Counted from the stretch's first letter, positions 24,846-33,248 are shown. The stretch is DNA of 64,000 nt from Gemmata massiliana (GCA_000531095.1 HG799466.1:472049-536048), one strand, 5' to 3'. Translations and numbers: made by a program. The notes: a model not told the origin generated them from the sequence alone.

Positions 24846-24926
24846 ACGTTGGCGCCGGGTGCGAAGCACAAGCGTCGACGCAGCACAGGCGACCCGGGGT
24901 TTAACGGCCTCGGGTCGTTCTGTTTC
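24846..24926 (+). ncRNA. Candidate phage small RNA, about 80 nt
   Basis: Predicted start about 7 nt after the TAGTAT box. It ends in a 10-bp stem-loop (CGACCCGGGG / CCTCGGGTCG, 24890-24917) followed by TTCTGTTT, a plausible intrinsic terminator. An upstream GTCGACGC segment could pair locally. The unit has its own promoter and terminator and no good ORF. Confidence 0.45.
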
Positions 24927-24932
24927 AGCCAG

Positions 24933-25097
24933 CTATCGTTCAGATGATGTTGCCGCTCTCGGCGGCTCGAAGTCGTCCGGCGGTTCCGCCAAGATACCGA
25001 TAATCGGCAGTGATTCGGGAAGCGTGACGGTTCCGAGCGGGCGGCCGTTCGGGTCAACGACGGGCAAAACGAACGTGTTGGGCGGCACTGGCGCCAT
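24933..25097 (-). CDS. Small hypothetical protein, 54 residues
   Basis: ATG at 25097 with AGGAG 9 nt upstream. Pro-rich start then GRPLGTVTLPESLPIIGIL. Converges on the candidate small RNA. Not recognised. Confidence 0.5.
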   Translation of the reverse strand: MAPVPPNTFVLPVVDPNGRPLGTVTLPESLPIIGILAEPPDDFEPPRAATSSER

Positions 25098-25206
25098 AGT
25101 AGGTCACTCCTGTTGCTGGTGGACAGGTGTGATTATGACGACTGTAGCGGGCGGTATTCAAGGACGGTTGCAACGGCCGCCCTGTGTGTTCCACGGTGGA
25201 ACGTGG

Positions 25207-25482
25207 TCAGTGAACATCTGAAACCGTTTCGTAGGTCGCAGCAAAGATGTCGGGCTTGCATGGGTACAGTTCGCCTTTGATTCCCCGAATAATCCAATCG
25301 CCCGGCGAAGCTACCATCACGCCCTCAAGCGTGAAAACGTGGATATCGTCCACGCAGCGAAGCACCCCGCCGTTAATCGAGTTATCTATTGCTGCCTTTA
25401 ACCAATTCGGCACCTCTGAGAACCTATAGTTGGTACCCCACTGAACAGCTTCAATAACAACCGGTTTCTTGCGAAACTTCAT
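25207..25482 (-). CDS. PGDYG-type phage protein
   Basis: 91 residues beginning MKFRKKPVVIEAVQW and containing GVMVASPGDWIIRGIKGELY then PCKPDIFAATYE. This is the layout of a very common small phage protein family (PGDYG domain) of unknown role. Confidence 0.8.
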   Translation of the reverse strand: MKFRKKPVVIEAVQWGTNYRFSEVPNWLKAAIDNSINGGVLRCVDDIHVFTLEGVMVASPGDWIIRGIKGELYPCKPDIFAATYETVSDVH

Positions 25483-25502
25483 TAGGCGACTCCTTTACGC
25501 GC

Positions 25503-25847
25503 TTACAAAATCTGATCGCAATCCAGGTACACGAACGCGGGCACGTTCCCATATGCGCGCCCGTGGCGGATGCCGAGGATGTGGTAGCTCTCGCTGCGGT
25601 CGGTCGTCTGTGCCTTCCAGCCCGGCACGGGTACCGCAGTAAGCACCGACGCGAGGATGGCGATGGTGTGCGACACCACGATGTTCGACTGCGCGTACAG
25701 CGTTTGCGTCGATGCGCTAGTGGTGTTGATGCTGCACGGGATACCGCTCTGGGCGACCGTGTACGTGGGCAAAACACCAGCGCCGGTGTCAGCTCCGCTC
25801 GTGACGCTGTAAAGCGCAATCGAGTGCGGCGGGTTGTCCCACAACAT
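25503..25847 (-). CDS. Head-tail joining (head closure-like) protein
   Basis: 114 residues. Start overlaps the methyltransferase stop (TAATG). Beta-rich with IPCSINTTSASTQTLYAQ and SYHILGIRHGRAYGNVPAF, which fits small head completion or stopper proteins; position after the connector protein supports this. Confidence 0.55.
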   Translation of the reverse strand: MLWDNPPHSIALYSVTSGADTGAGVLPTYTVAQSGIPCSINTTSASTQTLYAQSNIVVSHTIAILASVLTAVPVPGWKAQTTDRSESYHILGIRHGRAYGNVPAFVYLDCDQIL

Positions 25848-26689
25848 TACACGGCCTCCGCAAAGAGATCGTTCGAGGCACCCGCGGTCGCTAATCGCGC
25901 GCGGATGATGTCGCAGTGCTTGGCGTCCTGTTCAATACCTACGGCCCGCATCCCCTCTTGCTGCGCCGCGAGGAGTGTCGTGCCACTGCCGGCGAACGGA
26001 TCGAGAACAATCCCGCCCGGCGGGGTGAGATACCGCACCCACCATCGAGTTAGTGCGAGTGGGGTCATAGCCGTGTGCTTGCCACCTGATTTCGACTGCT
26101 CTTCTCCCACGCACGCAAACGGCAGCACGTTGTATGGCGTGACTCCAGATTCTCCGCTTGCGGTCGAACGCACACGATCCATCCCGTGGCCGGACGGATG
26201 CGACTCGCGCCCAGCTCGGGCCGTCATACGCCTTTTTCGGTTCTCGTCGGACTCCGTCCATTTCACGGCCAATTGGTTGCGATAACAGTGAGGCGTGCCG
26301 AGCCAAACACACCATTTCACGGACGGGCGCATCAACTTGCCTTGAATGCTGTGGGCTTCGGGAATTGCGTTGACTGACCACCAGTAGGCGTCTTGCACCA
26401 AGCCCCATTCCTTGCCCCACTTTAAAACAAATTCCCACAGCCACAGCCGCATCTTCCCGAGACGCTCGCTATTCGGCTGCAAAATGAACACGGCACTGCG
26501 CGTCGGCTTGAGCACGCGGCGGCACTCTGGAACTACCACGTCCATCAACTCGAACCATGGAGATTCGGTCCAGTACCCGTAGGGTCGCTTAATACACGGG
26601 TACGGCGGGTCGGTAACGACGGAATCGACCGATCCGGCCGCGAGGGTCGGTAGCACGGCGCGGCAGTCCCCTTCGTGGAGGTGCGCCAT
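25847..26689 (-). CDS. DNA adenine/cytosine-N4 methyltransferase
   Basis: 280 residues from MAHLHEGDCRAVLPTLAAGS. Catalytic DPPYPC near residue 37 and the AdoMet-binding loop DPFAGSGTTLLAAQQ near residue 225: the DPPY-first order of beta-class N6-adenine or N4-cytosine enzymes. The first strand-loop (GDCRAVLPTL) is typical of that class. No restriction partner nearby, so likely self-protection against host restriction. It overlaps the connector gene by 1 nt (TAATG) and sits between two head-tail genes. Confidence 0.85.
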   Translation of the reverse strand: MAHLHEGDCRAVLPTLAAGSVDSVVTDPPYPCIKRPYGYWTESPWFELMDVVVPECRRVLKPTRSAVFILQPNSERLGKMRLWLWEFVLKWGKEWGLVQDAYWWSVNAIPEAHSIQGKLMRPSVKWCVWLGTPHCYRNQLAVKWTESDENRKRRMTARAGRESHPSGHGMDRVRSTASGESGVTPYNVLPFACVGEEQSKSGGKHTAMTPLALTRWWVRYLTPPGGIVLDPFAGSGTTLLAAQQEGMRAVGIEQDAKHCDIIRARLATAGASNDLFAEAV

Positions 26690-27360
26690 TACGCGAACCT
26701 CGGCTGCAGGTAGTTCGCGAGCATCCCGAGCACGTCGGGCGAGTTGACGGCAGCCGTCGCGGTGAACTGACTCGCCACACTCATCGAGTACCCGTTCCAG
26801 CTCTCCGAGTTCGTCGGCGCCCCGGTTTTGCGCCGGTTCATCAGCAGCGTCACGGCGGCGACGGCCGCCGCCTGAATATCCTCCGGTACCGACAGCGCGC
26901 CAACCTCGCACGCGACCTTTACGGCACCGCGTGAGCCGCCCAGCACGCTCGCGAGTGTGTGCGGGTACCGCCACCACTCCGCGCCCCACACGCTCCCGAT
27001 GCGGCGGATGATCCCCGCGCCCGCCCACTGGTTCTCCGGGTCGTCAATGTGCAGCACGTAATCGGTGCCTGGGGTGAGCAGGTCGGCACTCGTGAACCGG
27101 CTCGGGTCGCCGCCGGCACCACAGTTCAGGTACAGACTCGTAATCGACCGGATGGGGCGCCGCGGGAGCACGAGGTCGAGACTCAGTGGCGCGTCGCAGA
27201 TGAAGTCGGTGACCGTGAGCGGCTCGGCGACGAAGGGGAGTATCTTCTTGGCAATGGCGGCGCTGACCCCGGCGCACCACGCACTGAGCGCGGTGAGGTC
27301 GTCGCCGGACGGGCTTTGACCGGTGAACGCGCTCCACGTATTCGCGTCGATGAGAGCCAT
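26689..27360 (-). CDS. Head-tail connector protein
   Basis: 223 residues. N-terminal helices (LTALSAWCAGVSAAIAKKIL), central strands (PIRSITSLYLNCGAGGD), C-terminal helices (DIQAAAVAAVTLLMNRRK). This pattern resembles HK97 gp6-type connectors (adaptors) that follow the capsid gene. The GTTACCCC motif lies 22 nt before the ATG. Confidence 0.65.
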   Translation of the reverse strand: MALIDANTWSAFTGQSPSGDDLTALSAWCAGVSAAIAKKILPFVAEPLTVTDFICDAPLSLDLVLPRRPIRSITSLYLNCGAGGDPSRFTSADLLTPGTDYVLHIDDPENQWAGAGIIRRIGSVWGAEWWRYPHTLASVLGGSRGAVKVACEVGALSVPEDIQAAAVAAVTLLMNRRKTGAPTNSESWNGYSMSVASQFTATAAVNSPDVLGMLANYLQPRFA

Positions 27361-27381
27361 AGTCCCAGATTGGGGTACAGT

Positions 27382-27392
27382 GGGGTAACAAG
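27382..27392 (-). promoter_or_regulatory. GTTACCCC motif site 7 (variant)
   Basis: CTTGTTACCCC on the minus strand, 22 nt from the ATG at 27360. Same variant as at 42899. Confidence 0.55.
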
Positions 27393-27459
27393 CCCCGCCG
27401 CGGCGCCTCCGTGGGGGTGAATCACGGGCGGGAACGACGCCGGGCGGGGTGTGCGGGGG

Positions 27460-27822
27460 TTAGTTGATGAGGCAGGCGCTGACGCTGTACGTCAGGCTGT
27501 TAGCGTTGCCGTGCGTTGCCAGTACACGCCACGTCTGCGGGAGCACGTCGTTCGCCGTTGCGTTAGCCGATGCCGTGAGTGCGGGGTATACGCGGAGAAC
27601 GGTCGTGCTGACGCCGGTGACGGCGGCGCTGGCGAGGATGGTGTAATACTGTCCGCTGACCGGGTCTTTGCCCTGAATCGTGAACACGACCGACGGCGTC
27701 GATGTCGCCGCAGTCGCGTCGATGACCAAGTGCAATCCGCGGTGCTGCTTGTTCGACAGATCGCCGCTGTTCCCGGTGACGGTACGAGCGGCGGACGTGA
27801 ACGGGGTAACGTACTGCATCAC
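27460..27822 (-). CDS. Phage virion protein, small
   Basis: 120 residues, beta-rich (RGLHLVIDATAATSTPSVVF, TTVLRVYPALTASANATAND, WRVLATHGNANSLTYSV). Typical of small decoration or accessory head proteins downstream of the capsid gene. Unassigned. Confidence 0.6.
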   Translation of the reverse strand: MMQYVTPFTSAARTVTGNSGDLSNKQHRGLHLVIDATAATSTPSVVFTIQGKDPVSGQYYTILASAAVTGVSTTVLRVYPALTASANATANDVLPQTWRVLATHGNANSLTYSVSACLIN

Positions 27823-27828
27823 GACCCC

Positions 27829-28581
27829 TTACCGAAGTTGGAATACGCGGTACCCGGCAATGTGCATGATGGGGTCGTTAGTCCCATCGGTCTGGCACAC
27901 GAACGATGGATAAAGCGCGACGATTGGGATGTTCGCGGTGAGCACGGTGGAGTTGATGAGTGCGTCGTTAACGTACTGGTCCACACTGGTCACGCCGTTG
28001 ACCCGGAACCCGAGTTTGACGTAGGTGTCTTCGGCGAGCGTGGTGCCGGTCTTCGTGGTCGCGGCCGACGCCTTCGCCGCGGCGAAGGACAGTACGCCCG
28101 CGTTGGAAGCGGCGCCGAGCCAGCCGATGTGGTTCGCGGTGGAAATCGCACCCGAACCGATAATGGTGGTGTCGATTTCGGCGAGCCCGGCAAAGAACTG
28201 CACCTTGTCAAAGGTGTCCACGATCTTGATTTTGGTCTCGAACCAGATGTCCTTGCCCGCGGCCGGCACGAACGCGGACTTGGCGCGCTGGATTTGCGCA
28301 CCCTGCCCCTGGGTGGTGCTGTTGCAGTCGAGTTCGAGTACGCCCGGCGCGGCGGTGGAAATCGCCCCCGTACCCGCGGTCGCTTGCGTGAGTACCCAGT
28401 CGCCGGTCGTCGCGGCGGCGTTGTAAGTTGTGAACTGGTCGTTCAGCATCACCCCCACGCTCTGATCGTGAAGCCACTCGAGGAGCGGGCACGACTTCCA
28501 GGCGCCCGTCTGGAACGTGGGGTTAATGAGCGGGTCGTAGTGTGCGGCCCGGTCAGCGGTATTCAAGCCTCGCGTCGGCAT
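27829..28581 (-). CDS. Virion protein with lectin-like beta-sandwich
   Basis: 250 residues. Segments DIWFETKIKIVDTFDKVQFF, AGLAEIDTT and YVKLGFRVNGVTSVDQYVND look like a concanavalin/LamG-type jelly roll, often seen in phage capsid decoration proteins. It lies just after the capsid gene cluster. Glycan binding on the capsid surface is inferred. Confidence 0.6.
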   Translation of the reverse strand: MPTRGLNTADRAAHYDPLINPTFQTGAWKSCPLLEWLHDQSVGVMLNDQFTTYNAAATTGDWVLTQATAGTGAISTAAPGVLELDCNSTTQGQGAQIQRAKSAFVPAAGKDIWFETKIKIVDTFDKVQFFAGLAEIDTTIIGSGAISTANHIGWLGAASNAGVLSFAAAKASAATTKTGTTLAEDTYVKLGFRVNGVTSVDQYVNDALINSTVLTANIPIVALYPSFVCQTDGTNDPIMHIAGYRVFQLR

Positions 28582-28600
28582 GGTTCACCTCGTGAGCCCG

Positions 28601-28798
28601 TCAGCCGGGCGGTGCTTGTGTGAGTTGGTTCTGCTCGTCCCAGGTGCGGTAGAACGCGCGGGCGGCGATGATGCACTCGCCCGCCACGTAATCCGGTGTG
28701 CGGCCGGTGTCCTTGGACCACCGTTGCACGAACAGTGCGCCCGCGAGTTGTTCGATGCGGTCGGGCGCGGGTTGCGGCTTCTTGTTGTCGTTCGCCAC
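28601..28798 (-). CDS. Small hypothetical protein
   Basis: 65 residues: RIEQLAGALFVQRWSKDTG and VAGECIIAARAFYRTWDE. Helical, between decoration-like genes. Function unknown. Confidence 0.6.
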   Translation of the reverse strand: MANDNKKPQPAPDRIEQLAGALFVQRWSKDTGRTPDYVAGECIIAARAFYRTWDEQNQLTQAPPG

Positions 28799-28807
28799 GA
28801 ATCACCG

Positions 28808-29281
28808 TTAGCTGATGACGTTGGTCGTGAGGTCTTTCTGCGGGAACTTCGGGCGGAACCGCAGGTACGTGACCACGGCCTCGTCGCCCGAGTTCGAGCA
28901 GGTGAGGCGGGCCGCCACGTGCGTGAGCGTGATCCCCGCCGCGTCCCCGACCTCCTTCACCTGTGACGCCTGGCACTCCACGAACACGAAGTCGCCGACC
29001 GCGTCCGCCGCGACCGTGCCGCTGTCCACGACTACCGTCGGGTTCGCCCCGGTGGAGTCGGTGCAGCCGACGATTTCGACTTTCGTGATACCGGACGATG
29101 AGGCGGACACGCTCGTCATCGCGGCGACGCCGAACCACTCGTAGAGCGCGAGCGGCACGACCCGCTTCGTGGTGCCCCCGTCCGGGCTGGTGATGACCGC
29201 CGACGTGCTCCCCGGGTCGTGGTCGTAACTGAGCAGCGCCATGTTGCTGGCGATGTGCTGCGTGGTAACCGCTGATGCCAT
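28808..29281 (-). CDS. Phage structural protein downstream of capsid
   Basis: 157 residues, beta-rich, starting MASAVTTQHIASNMALLSYD. Likely a decoration or minor head protein by position and composition. Ends in a charged strand (VVTYLRFRPKFPQKDL). Confidence 0.6.
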   Translation of the reverse strand: MASAVTTQHIASNMALLSYDHDPGSTSAVITSPDGGTTKRVVPLALYEWFGVAAMTSVSASSSGITKVEIVGCTDSTGANPTVVVDSGTVAADAVGDFVFVECQASQVKEVGDAAGITLTHVAARLTCSNSGDEAVVTYLRFRPKFPQKDLTTNVIS

Positions 29282-29316
29282 CGGGAACCTCGTGTCTGGG
29301 TGTGAGCGGGGAGAAA

Positions 29317-29338
29317 CGCGGGGCGGTTGCGCCCCGCG
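29317..29338 (-). terminator. Terminator after the major capsid gene
   Basis: CGCGGGGCG / CGCCCCGCG with a 4-nt loop, followed on the minus strand by TTTCT. Placed 6 nt after the capsid stop, it may protect or end capsid mRNA. Confidence 0.6.
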
Positions 29339-29344
29339 GGGTTA

Positions 29345-30610
29345 TCAGCGGGCTTCGAGCACGACGAACGGCGAGAGCTTGTTCGCGGAGTACGTCGGGG
29401 TGAGGGCCACCTTCCACCAGGGCATGCCCGCGTTCCGCATGTAGAACTTGAACGCGCGCTCGTGGTTGACGAACCGCACGTGGATGCTCTCTTCGGACTG
29501 CATGGGCTGGTACGTGCCCTCAAGGTACTCTTCCCAGTTCGAGAGGATGAGGTCGCCCGAGTCGCCCAGGGTCTTCGCGTACTCGGTGAAGAACAGCGGG
29601 CGCCCGAGCAACATGTCGGGGTGATCTTCCCGTGCGGACGGCTGCCACATCGGTTGCCCGCCGGTGCCCACCGCCTGGTTGAGCAGCATGAGCTGCGGCA
29701 TGGTGTCGTGGTTCGCGAGCCAGACCGCTTTGCTGTACCCCCAGCACCGGGCACGCATGTTGAGCACGTTCTCGTAGCGGATGGTGTCGGCCGGCTGGCC
29801 GCTCTCCTTCGACACGACCACGGTCGGCCCCAGGCTCCCCGAATCGAGCGCGGTCAGGATGCCGAGGTACTCGCCCACCCCGGTTCCGTAGAGCCGCTCT
29901 TTGATGAGGTGGTAGGTGAACTGGTCGTTGAACCCGGCGCTGAGCAGCGCGGTGAACGTCACCGGCGAATCGCGGAGCAGGTTTTCACTCGCGTAGCTCA
30001 GCCCGAACAGGTCGTGCGCTTCGAGCACCACCTGCTCGAACTGCATCTGGCTCGCGGTCGCCGCCACGGTGTCCGGGCGCCGCGTGACCGTGAGCCCGCC
30101 CGACACGCTCGTGGTGTGGTTCTTGTCGGTGCGCGCGTTGATTTTCACAATCGCGCTGCCCATCGGCACCTTGCGAGTGCGCGACCCAATGGGGTCGTTT
30201 TCCGGGTCGATCTTCAGGAAGTCGGGGCTGTACGTGGTCGGCAACAGGAACCCACCGTAGGGGTCCGAGTTCGTGCGCGCCTCGTCCGAGCCGACCGCCT
30301 TGAGGATAAACTCGCTTTCGGCTTTGCCCACATTCCCGGACCACAGCGGCAGCAGCCGCCGATCCATGTTCACGCCCGGGTTGTTGGTCGCCTTCATGAC
30401 GGCGCTTAAGAACTCGGCGTGGTTCTTGAACCCGTATGGGTCCGCGTTCGGGTCGCGCACTTGCGCGGGCAGCGACTTGGTGATGGCGTCCGCGATGAGC
30501 CGGGTGTGCTCCGCGGGTTCCATCGCGCCCTTCTTGATGACCTCTTGGGCCTTGCGCAGTTCCTCCTTAGCGTTCCGGAGTTCCTGCTTAACTTCTTCGA
30601 GTGCCGACAT
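29345..30610 (-). CDS. HK97-fold major capsid protein
   Basis: 421 residues. Short N-terminal coiled coil (delta-domain-like: EEVKQELRNAKEELRKAQEV), then the capsid core: GGFLLPTTYSPDFLKI, EQVVLEAHDLFGLSYASENL and the late segment LLGRPLFFTEYAKTLGDSGD-LILSNW, which is diagnostic of the Phage_capsid family. The short delta domain suggests that scaffolding comes from the adjacent protease fusion. The most abundant virion protein by expectation. Confidence 0.9.
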   Translation of the reverse strand: MSALEEVKQELRNAKEELRKAQEVIKKGAMEPAEHTRLIADAITKSLPAQVRDPNADPYGFKNHAEFLSAVMKATNNPGVNMDRRLLPLWSGNVGKAESEFILKAVGSDEARTNSDPYGGFLLPTTYSPDFLKIDPENDPIGSRTRKVPMGSAIVKINARTDKNHTTSVSGGLTVTRRPDTVAATASQMQFEQVVLEAHDLFGLSYASENLLRDSPVTFTALLSAGFNDQFTYHLIKERLYGTGVGEYLGILTALDSGSLGPTVVVSKESGQPADTIRYENVLNMRARCWGYSKAVWLANHDTMPQLMLLNQAVGTGGQPMWQPSAREDHPDMLLGRPLFFTEYAKTLGDSGDLILSNWEEYLEGTYQPMQSEESIHVRFVNHERAFKFYMRNAGMPWWKVALTPTYSANKLSPFVVLEAR

Positions 30611-30645
30611 CGGATTGCTCCGGGGTTAAGGGACTGTAATTTGGC

Positions 30646-32076
30646 TCACGTGTAGTTGCGGCGAGTTTGCTTCAAATGACGGCGAGCTTTCGACACGTCC
30701 GCGAGCAACTCTTGCAGTTCGGCGTCTTGCTCTTCCGGTTCTGGCGTGACCACGAGCGTCGCCTTCTTGGTCGCCTGTGCCGCGGCAATCGCCTGTTGTT
30801 GTGCCGCCTCGATGCCGTCGGTGACTTCGCGCAGGCTGTACCGCCGGGGCGTGACCGCCTTGAGCACCTCGCGGTACTGCGGCGGGACGGCCTTGAGCGT
30901 GCCCTCGTCGTCGCGGCTCATGTCCGTGGGCTTTTTCGGCTTCTTTTTCTTGGCGGGCGGTTTCTGTTCGCCTTCTGTGTCGGTGTCGTCGGCGTCCGTC
31001 TCTTCGAGTTCCGAATCGTCACCGTCCTCGCCGTCATCGTCCTCGTAGTCGTCGCCCATCTCCCCGCCGTCGCTGTCGAGGGTGGCGTGGTGCTTGTCCG
31101 CCATGCCCTTCATCTCTTGCGCGAGAACGAGGATCTTCTGCTTCGCCTCGCGGCCGAACTTGCGCAACTGCGGCGAGTCCGACGTTTGCATGTCCGATTC
31201 GAGTTGGTCCGCGATGCCCACGGCGCCCTGTGCGGCGCTGTATAGCGCGCTGATGCCGCCCAGCGCGGGACCACTCGCGTCCTGACCCGTCCCGTCGTCG
31301 CCCATCGCGTTCGGGTCGTCCGTGGGCGTGGGGTCGTATTTGGTCGCGGTTTGGTCCTGGGGTTGCGGCATGGCTTTCGTCTCCACGGGTACCAGGACGC
31401 GCGTCGGCGTGTACCGGTCGAGGCTCTTGAGGATATGCGGGTGCAGGCGCTCGCCATCAACGGTGCCGTCGCGCAGTACCTTGAAAAGCGGCTCCAGTTG
31501 CGGCGGTAAGCTCTTGAGGATGGTTTGAGCGCCCTGGCACACGGGCTCGGCGCAAATCGTGTAGAGCCGCACCTTCGCGGCGCCGAACCGGAACGCCTTG
31601 CGGCGCTCAATCGGCGAGTCGCCAATCGCAATTGCTTTGGACCAATCGGGCTCGAACTCCAGCGACACCGCGGGCAGCGCGCCCTTGCGTACCATCAGGT
31701 ACACTTGGCGCTGTAACGGGTCGTCGCGGTCGAAATGCGTCGTGGCTACGGGCAGGAGTTGCTTGCCGTGTCCGGGCACGTCCAGCAGTGATTTGGTGAC
31801 CGTGTACGTACCGCCCGGGCGCCCGAGTTTAGTGTGCGCCCAGCCGACCGTCTGACGACCGACGTCGGGGTGCAGCCCGTGCTCGAGGTCGACGCGGGGG
31901 TTGCGCTGGTGCGGGGTGAAGTCGAGCCCGTCCGCGACCACCTCGTCCCCGGCACGATCTGCGCCGGGGTACGTGAGCACCGACACCACCGAGAACGAGT
32001 CGTCGGACGCGACCGCTTTAACTACGGTCTCGAACCGGGTGCGGTGGATGTGTGCGAGGGTCGTCCTGCGTGCCAT
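30646..32076 (-). CDS. Prohead protease with C-terminal scaffold-like domain
   Basis: 476 residues. The first 180 residues match prohead (S78/HK97-type) proteases: FSVVSVLTYPGADRAGDEV, the catalytic His in DLEHG near residue 65 and Ser in GALPAVSLEFEPDW near 137. The C-terminal 250 residues are acidic and coiled-coil-like (SELEETDADDTDTEGEQ, then a KKKKPKK patch, then helices), as in scaffold domains. A protease-scaffold fusion is inferred. Upstream motif at 22 nt. Confidence 0.85.
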   Translation of the reverse strand: MARRTTLAHIHRTRFETVVKAVASDDSFSVVSVLTYPGADRAGDEVVADGLDFTPHQRNPRVDLEHGLHPDVGRQTVGWAHTKLGRPGGTYTVTKSLLDVPGHGKQLLPVATTHFDRDDPLQRQVYLMVRKGALPAVSLEFEPDWSKAIAIGDSPIERRKAFRFGAAKVRLYTICAEPVCQGAQTILKSLPPQLEPLFKVLRDGTVDGERLHPHILKSLDRYTPTRVLVPVETKAMPQPQDQTATKYDPTPTDDPNAMGDDGTGQDASGPALGGISALYSAAQGAVGIADQLESDMQTSDSPQLRKFGREAKQKILVLAQEMKGMADKHHATLDSDGGEMGDDYEDDDGEDGDDSELEETDADDTDTEGEQKPPAKKKKPKKPTDMSRDDEGTLKAVPPQYREVLKAVTPRRYSLREVTDGIEAAQQQAIAAAQATKKATLVVTPEPEEQDAELQELLADVSKARRHLKQTRRNYT

Positions 32077-32097
32077 GCCCCGATAATGGGGCGCGCC

Positions 32098-32108
32098 GGG
32101 GGAACTTG
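32098..32108 (-). promoter_or_regulatory. AGTTCCCCC motif site 8
   Basis: CAAGTTCCCCC on the minus strand, 22 nt from the protease ATG at 32076; a GGGGC just before the ATG could pair with it. Confidence 0.65.
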
Positions 32109-32137
32109 CTTGGGCGAGATGTGAGGCTTAACAACCA

Positions 32138-32167
32138 CGTCCCGCGGGAATCGATCCCCGCGGGACG
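32138..32167 (-). terminator. Stem-loop between small genes and protease
   Basis: CGTCCCGCGGG / CCCGCGGGACG, perfect 11-bp stem. Ends the small-gene transcript before the motif-driven protease unit. Confidence 0.6.
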
Positions 32168-32189
32168 CTGCGTTTGTGCCCGTGGCGGG

Positions 32190-32396
32190 TCAATACCTCT
32201 TGCTCATCGCGAGCCGATCAATCTGCTCCGCGGTGGAGGCGAGGTGCATCGCGTCCGAGAGCCATTCGGGGCATTCAGTGTACCCGCTCTCTCGGTACGG
32301 CGGATCGACCACCGCACCTGCCACAGCGACCAGATACCGCTCACAGTAGGTGGAGTAGCTGGTGAGACACAGATCGAGGCTCGGTATGTACAGCAC
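32190..32396 (-). CDS. Small hypothetical protein
   Basis: 68 residues (MLYIPSLDLCLTSYSTYCER; ends IDRLAMSKRY). Located among three short genes each followed by a strong stem-loop. Unknown function. Confidence 0.5.
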   Translation of the reverse strand: MLYIPSLDLCLTSYSTYCERYLVAVAGAVVDPPYRESGYTECPEWLSDAMHLASTAEQIDRLAMSKRY

Positions 32397-32415
32397 GGTG
32401 AGCGCCCTCAGTTAA

Positions 32416-32441
32416 GCGGCACCCCCCTACGCAGGTGCCGC
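32416..32441 (-). terminator. Stem-loop after 32458-32721 gene
   Basis: GCGGCACC / GGTGCCGC around a 10-nt loop. Confidence 0.5.
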
Positions 32442-32457
32442 GGTGTCAGTGACAGAC

Positions 32458-32721
32458 TCAGTGGGCCGTGGCGGCGACTCTCGCCTCACACCACGCCTTC
32501 ATTGCGAGGCGAGCGGACTGTGCCGCGCTGACCGCCTCCGCCTCAGCAGCCGCCGCCTCAGCCGTTGGCGGGTCGTAGTCGTCGCTGTGGACGCCAGCCC
32601 ACAGGTTAATGGCCACGACGTCGGTGTCGCTTAGGCCGTGCTGAGCGGTCGCCTCGATGCAGGAGAAATCCCACCCGCAATCGAGGGCGTACTGGTGAGC
32701 GTCGAATATCGTCGTCGCCAT
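32458..32721 (-). CDS. Small hypothetical protein
   Basis: 87 residues from MATTIFDAHQYALDCGWDFS; GGAGATCGATC upstream. Ala/Glu-rich helix in the second half (TAEAAAAEAEAVSAAQSAR). Unknown. Confidence 0.5.
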   Translation of the reverse strand: MATTIFDAHQYALDCGWDFSCIEATAQHGLSDTDVVAINLWAGVHSDDYDPPTAEAAAAEAEAVSAAQSARLAMKAWCEARVAATAH

Positions 32722-32748
32722 GATCGATCTCCTGTGTTGGGCGAGAGT

Positions 32749-32773
32749 GCCCGTGGCGGCGAGTGCCACGGGC
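32749..32773 (-). terminator. Stem-loop between small genes
   Basis: GCCCGTGGC / GCCACGGGC, perfect 9-bp stem, 7-nt loop. Confidence 0.5.
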
Positions 32774-32785
32774 CGGGGTGCGGGG

Positions 32786-33124
32786 TTAGCCCACCGTCGT
32801 GGTCACCATGCCGAGTTTGGCGCCCGGCCCCCAAGTGAAATAGGATGGCTTTTCTTCGCGGAGATCCGTGACACCGATGGCCTCGGCAAGAGCCCGAAAA
32901 GCATCGGCTCGACCCGCGGGGCAGTGCCAACCCCAACCAGTGCAAACCATCGACCCCAGCATATTCGCACCGCGGTCTACGAGGGCCGTGGCCTTCATGA
33001 GCACCATGTCCGGTTCACCACGGTAGGTGTCAATCCACTTGGCGCCCACCCACGTGGCTTCCGGTGCGAGCACACGGACGGCTGCCAAAATCGCTTCGTC
33101 ATTCATGATCGTTTCAGTGGCCAT
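32786..33124 (-). CDS. Hypothetical early protein, promoter-proximal
   Basis: 112 residues from MATETIMNDEAILAAVRVLA. First gene after the TTGACT promoter with palindromic operator. Contains VCTGWGWHCPAGRADAFRAL. No family recognised. Confidence 0.55.
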   Translation of the reverse strand: MATETIMNDEAILAAVRVLAPEATWVGAKWIDTYRGEPDMVLMKATALVDRGANMLGSMVCTGWGWHCPAGRADAFRALAEAIGVTDLREEKPSYFTWGPGAKLGMVTTTVG

Positions 33125-33176
33125 CGTCTCATCCCCCTTTGTCGCGGGCCGGTGTGGCCTCGCGTCTGTGTACACA

Positions 33177-33205
33177 ATCCTAACGCTAGCGTTACCGCGA
33201 GTCAA
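33177..33205 (-). promoter_or_regulatory. Leftward promoter with palindromic operator
   Basis: Minus strand TTGACT (33205-33200), 17-bp spacer, TAGGAT (33182-33177). The perfect palindrome TAACGCTAGCGTTA (33181-33194) covers the spacer and the edge of the -10 box. The decamer GCGTTAGGAT recurs on the plus strand at 33233-33242, just before the divergent HTH gene. Confidence 0.6.
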
Positions 33206-33248
33206 CATTAAATCTGGAAATTTGTGACGTGTGCGTTAGGATATAGTC

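Noticed and set aside
24859-25221. 120-codon plus-strand ORF after the TTGACT promoter
   Set aside because: Ser/Gly-rich shadow of the small minus-strand gene, no ribosome site, and interrupted by a terminator hairpin at its start.
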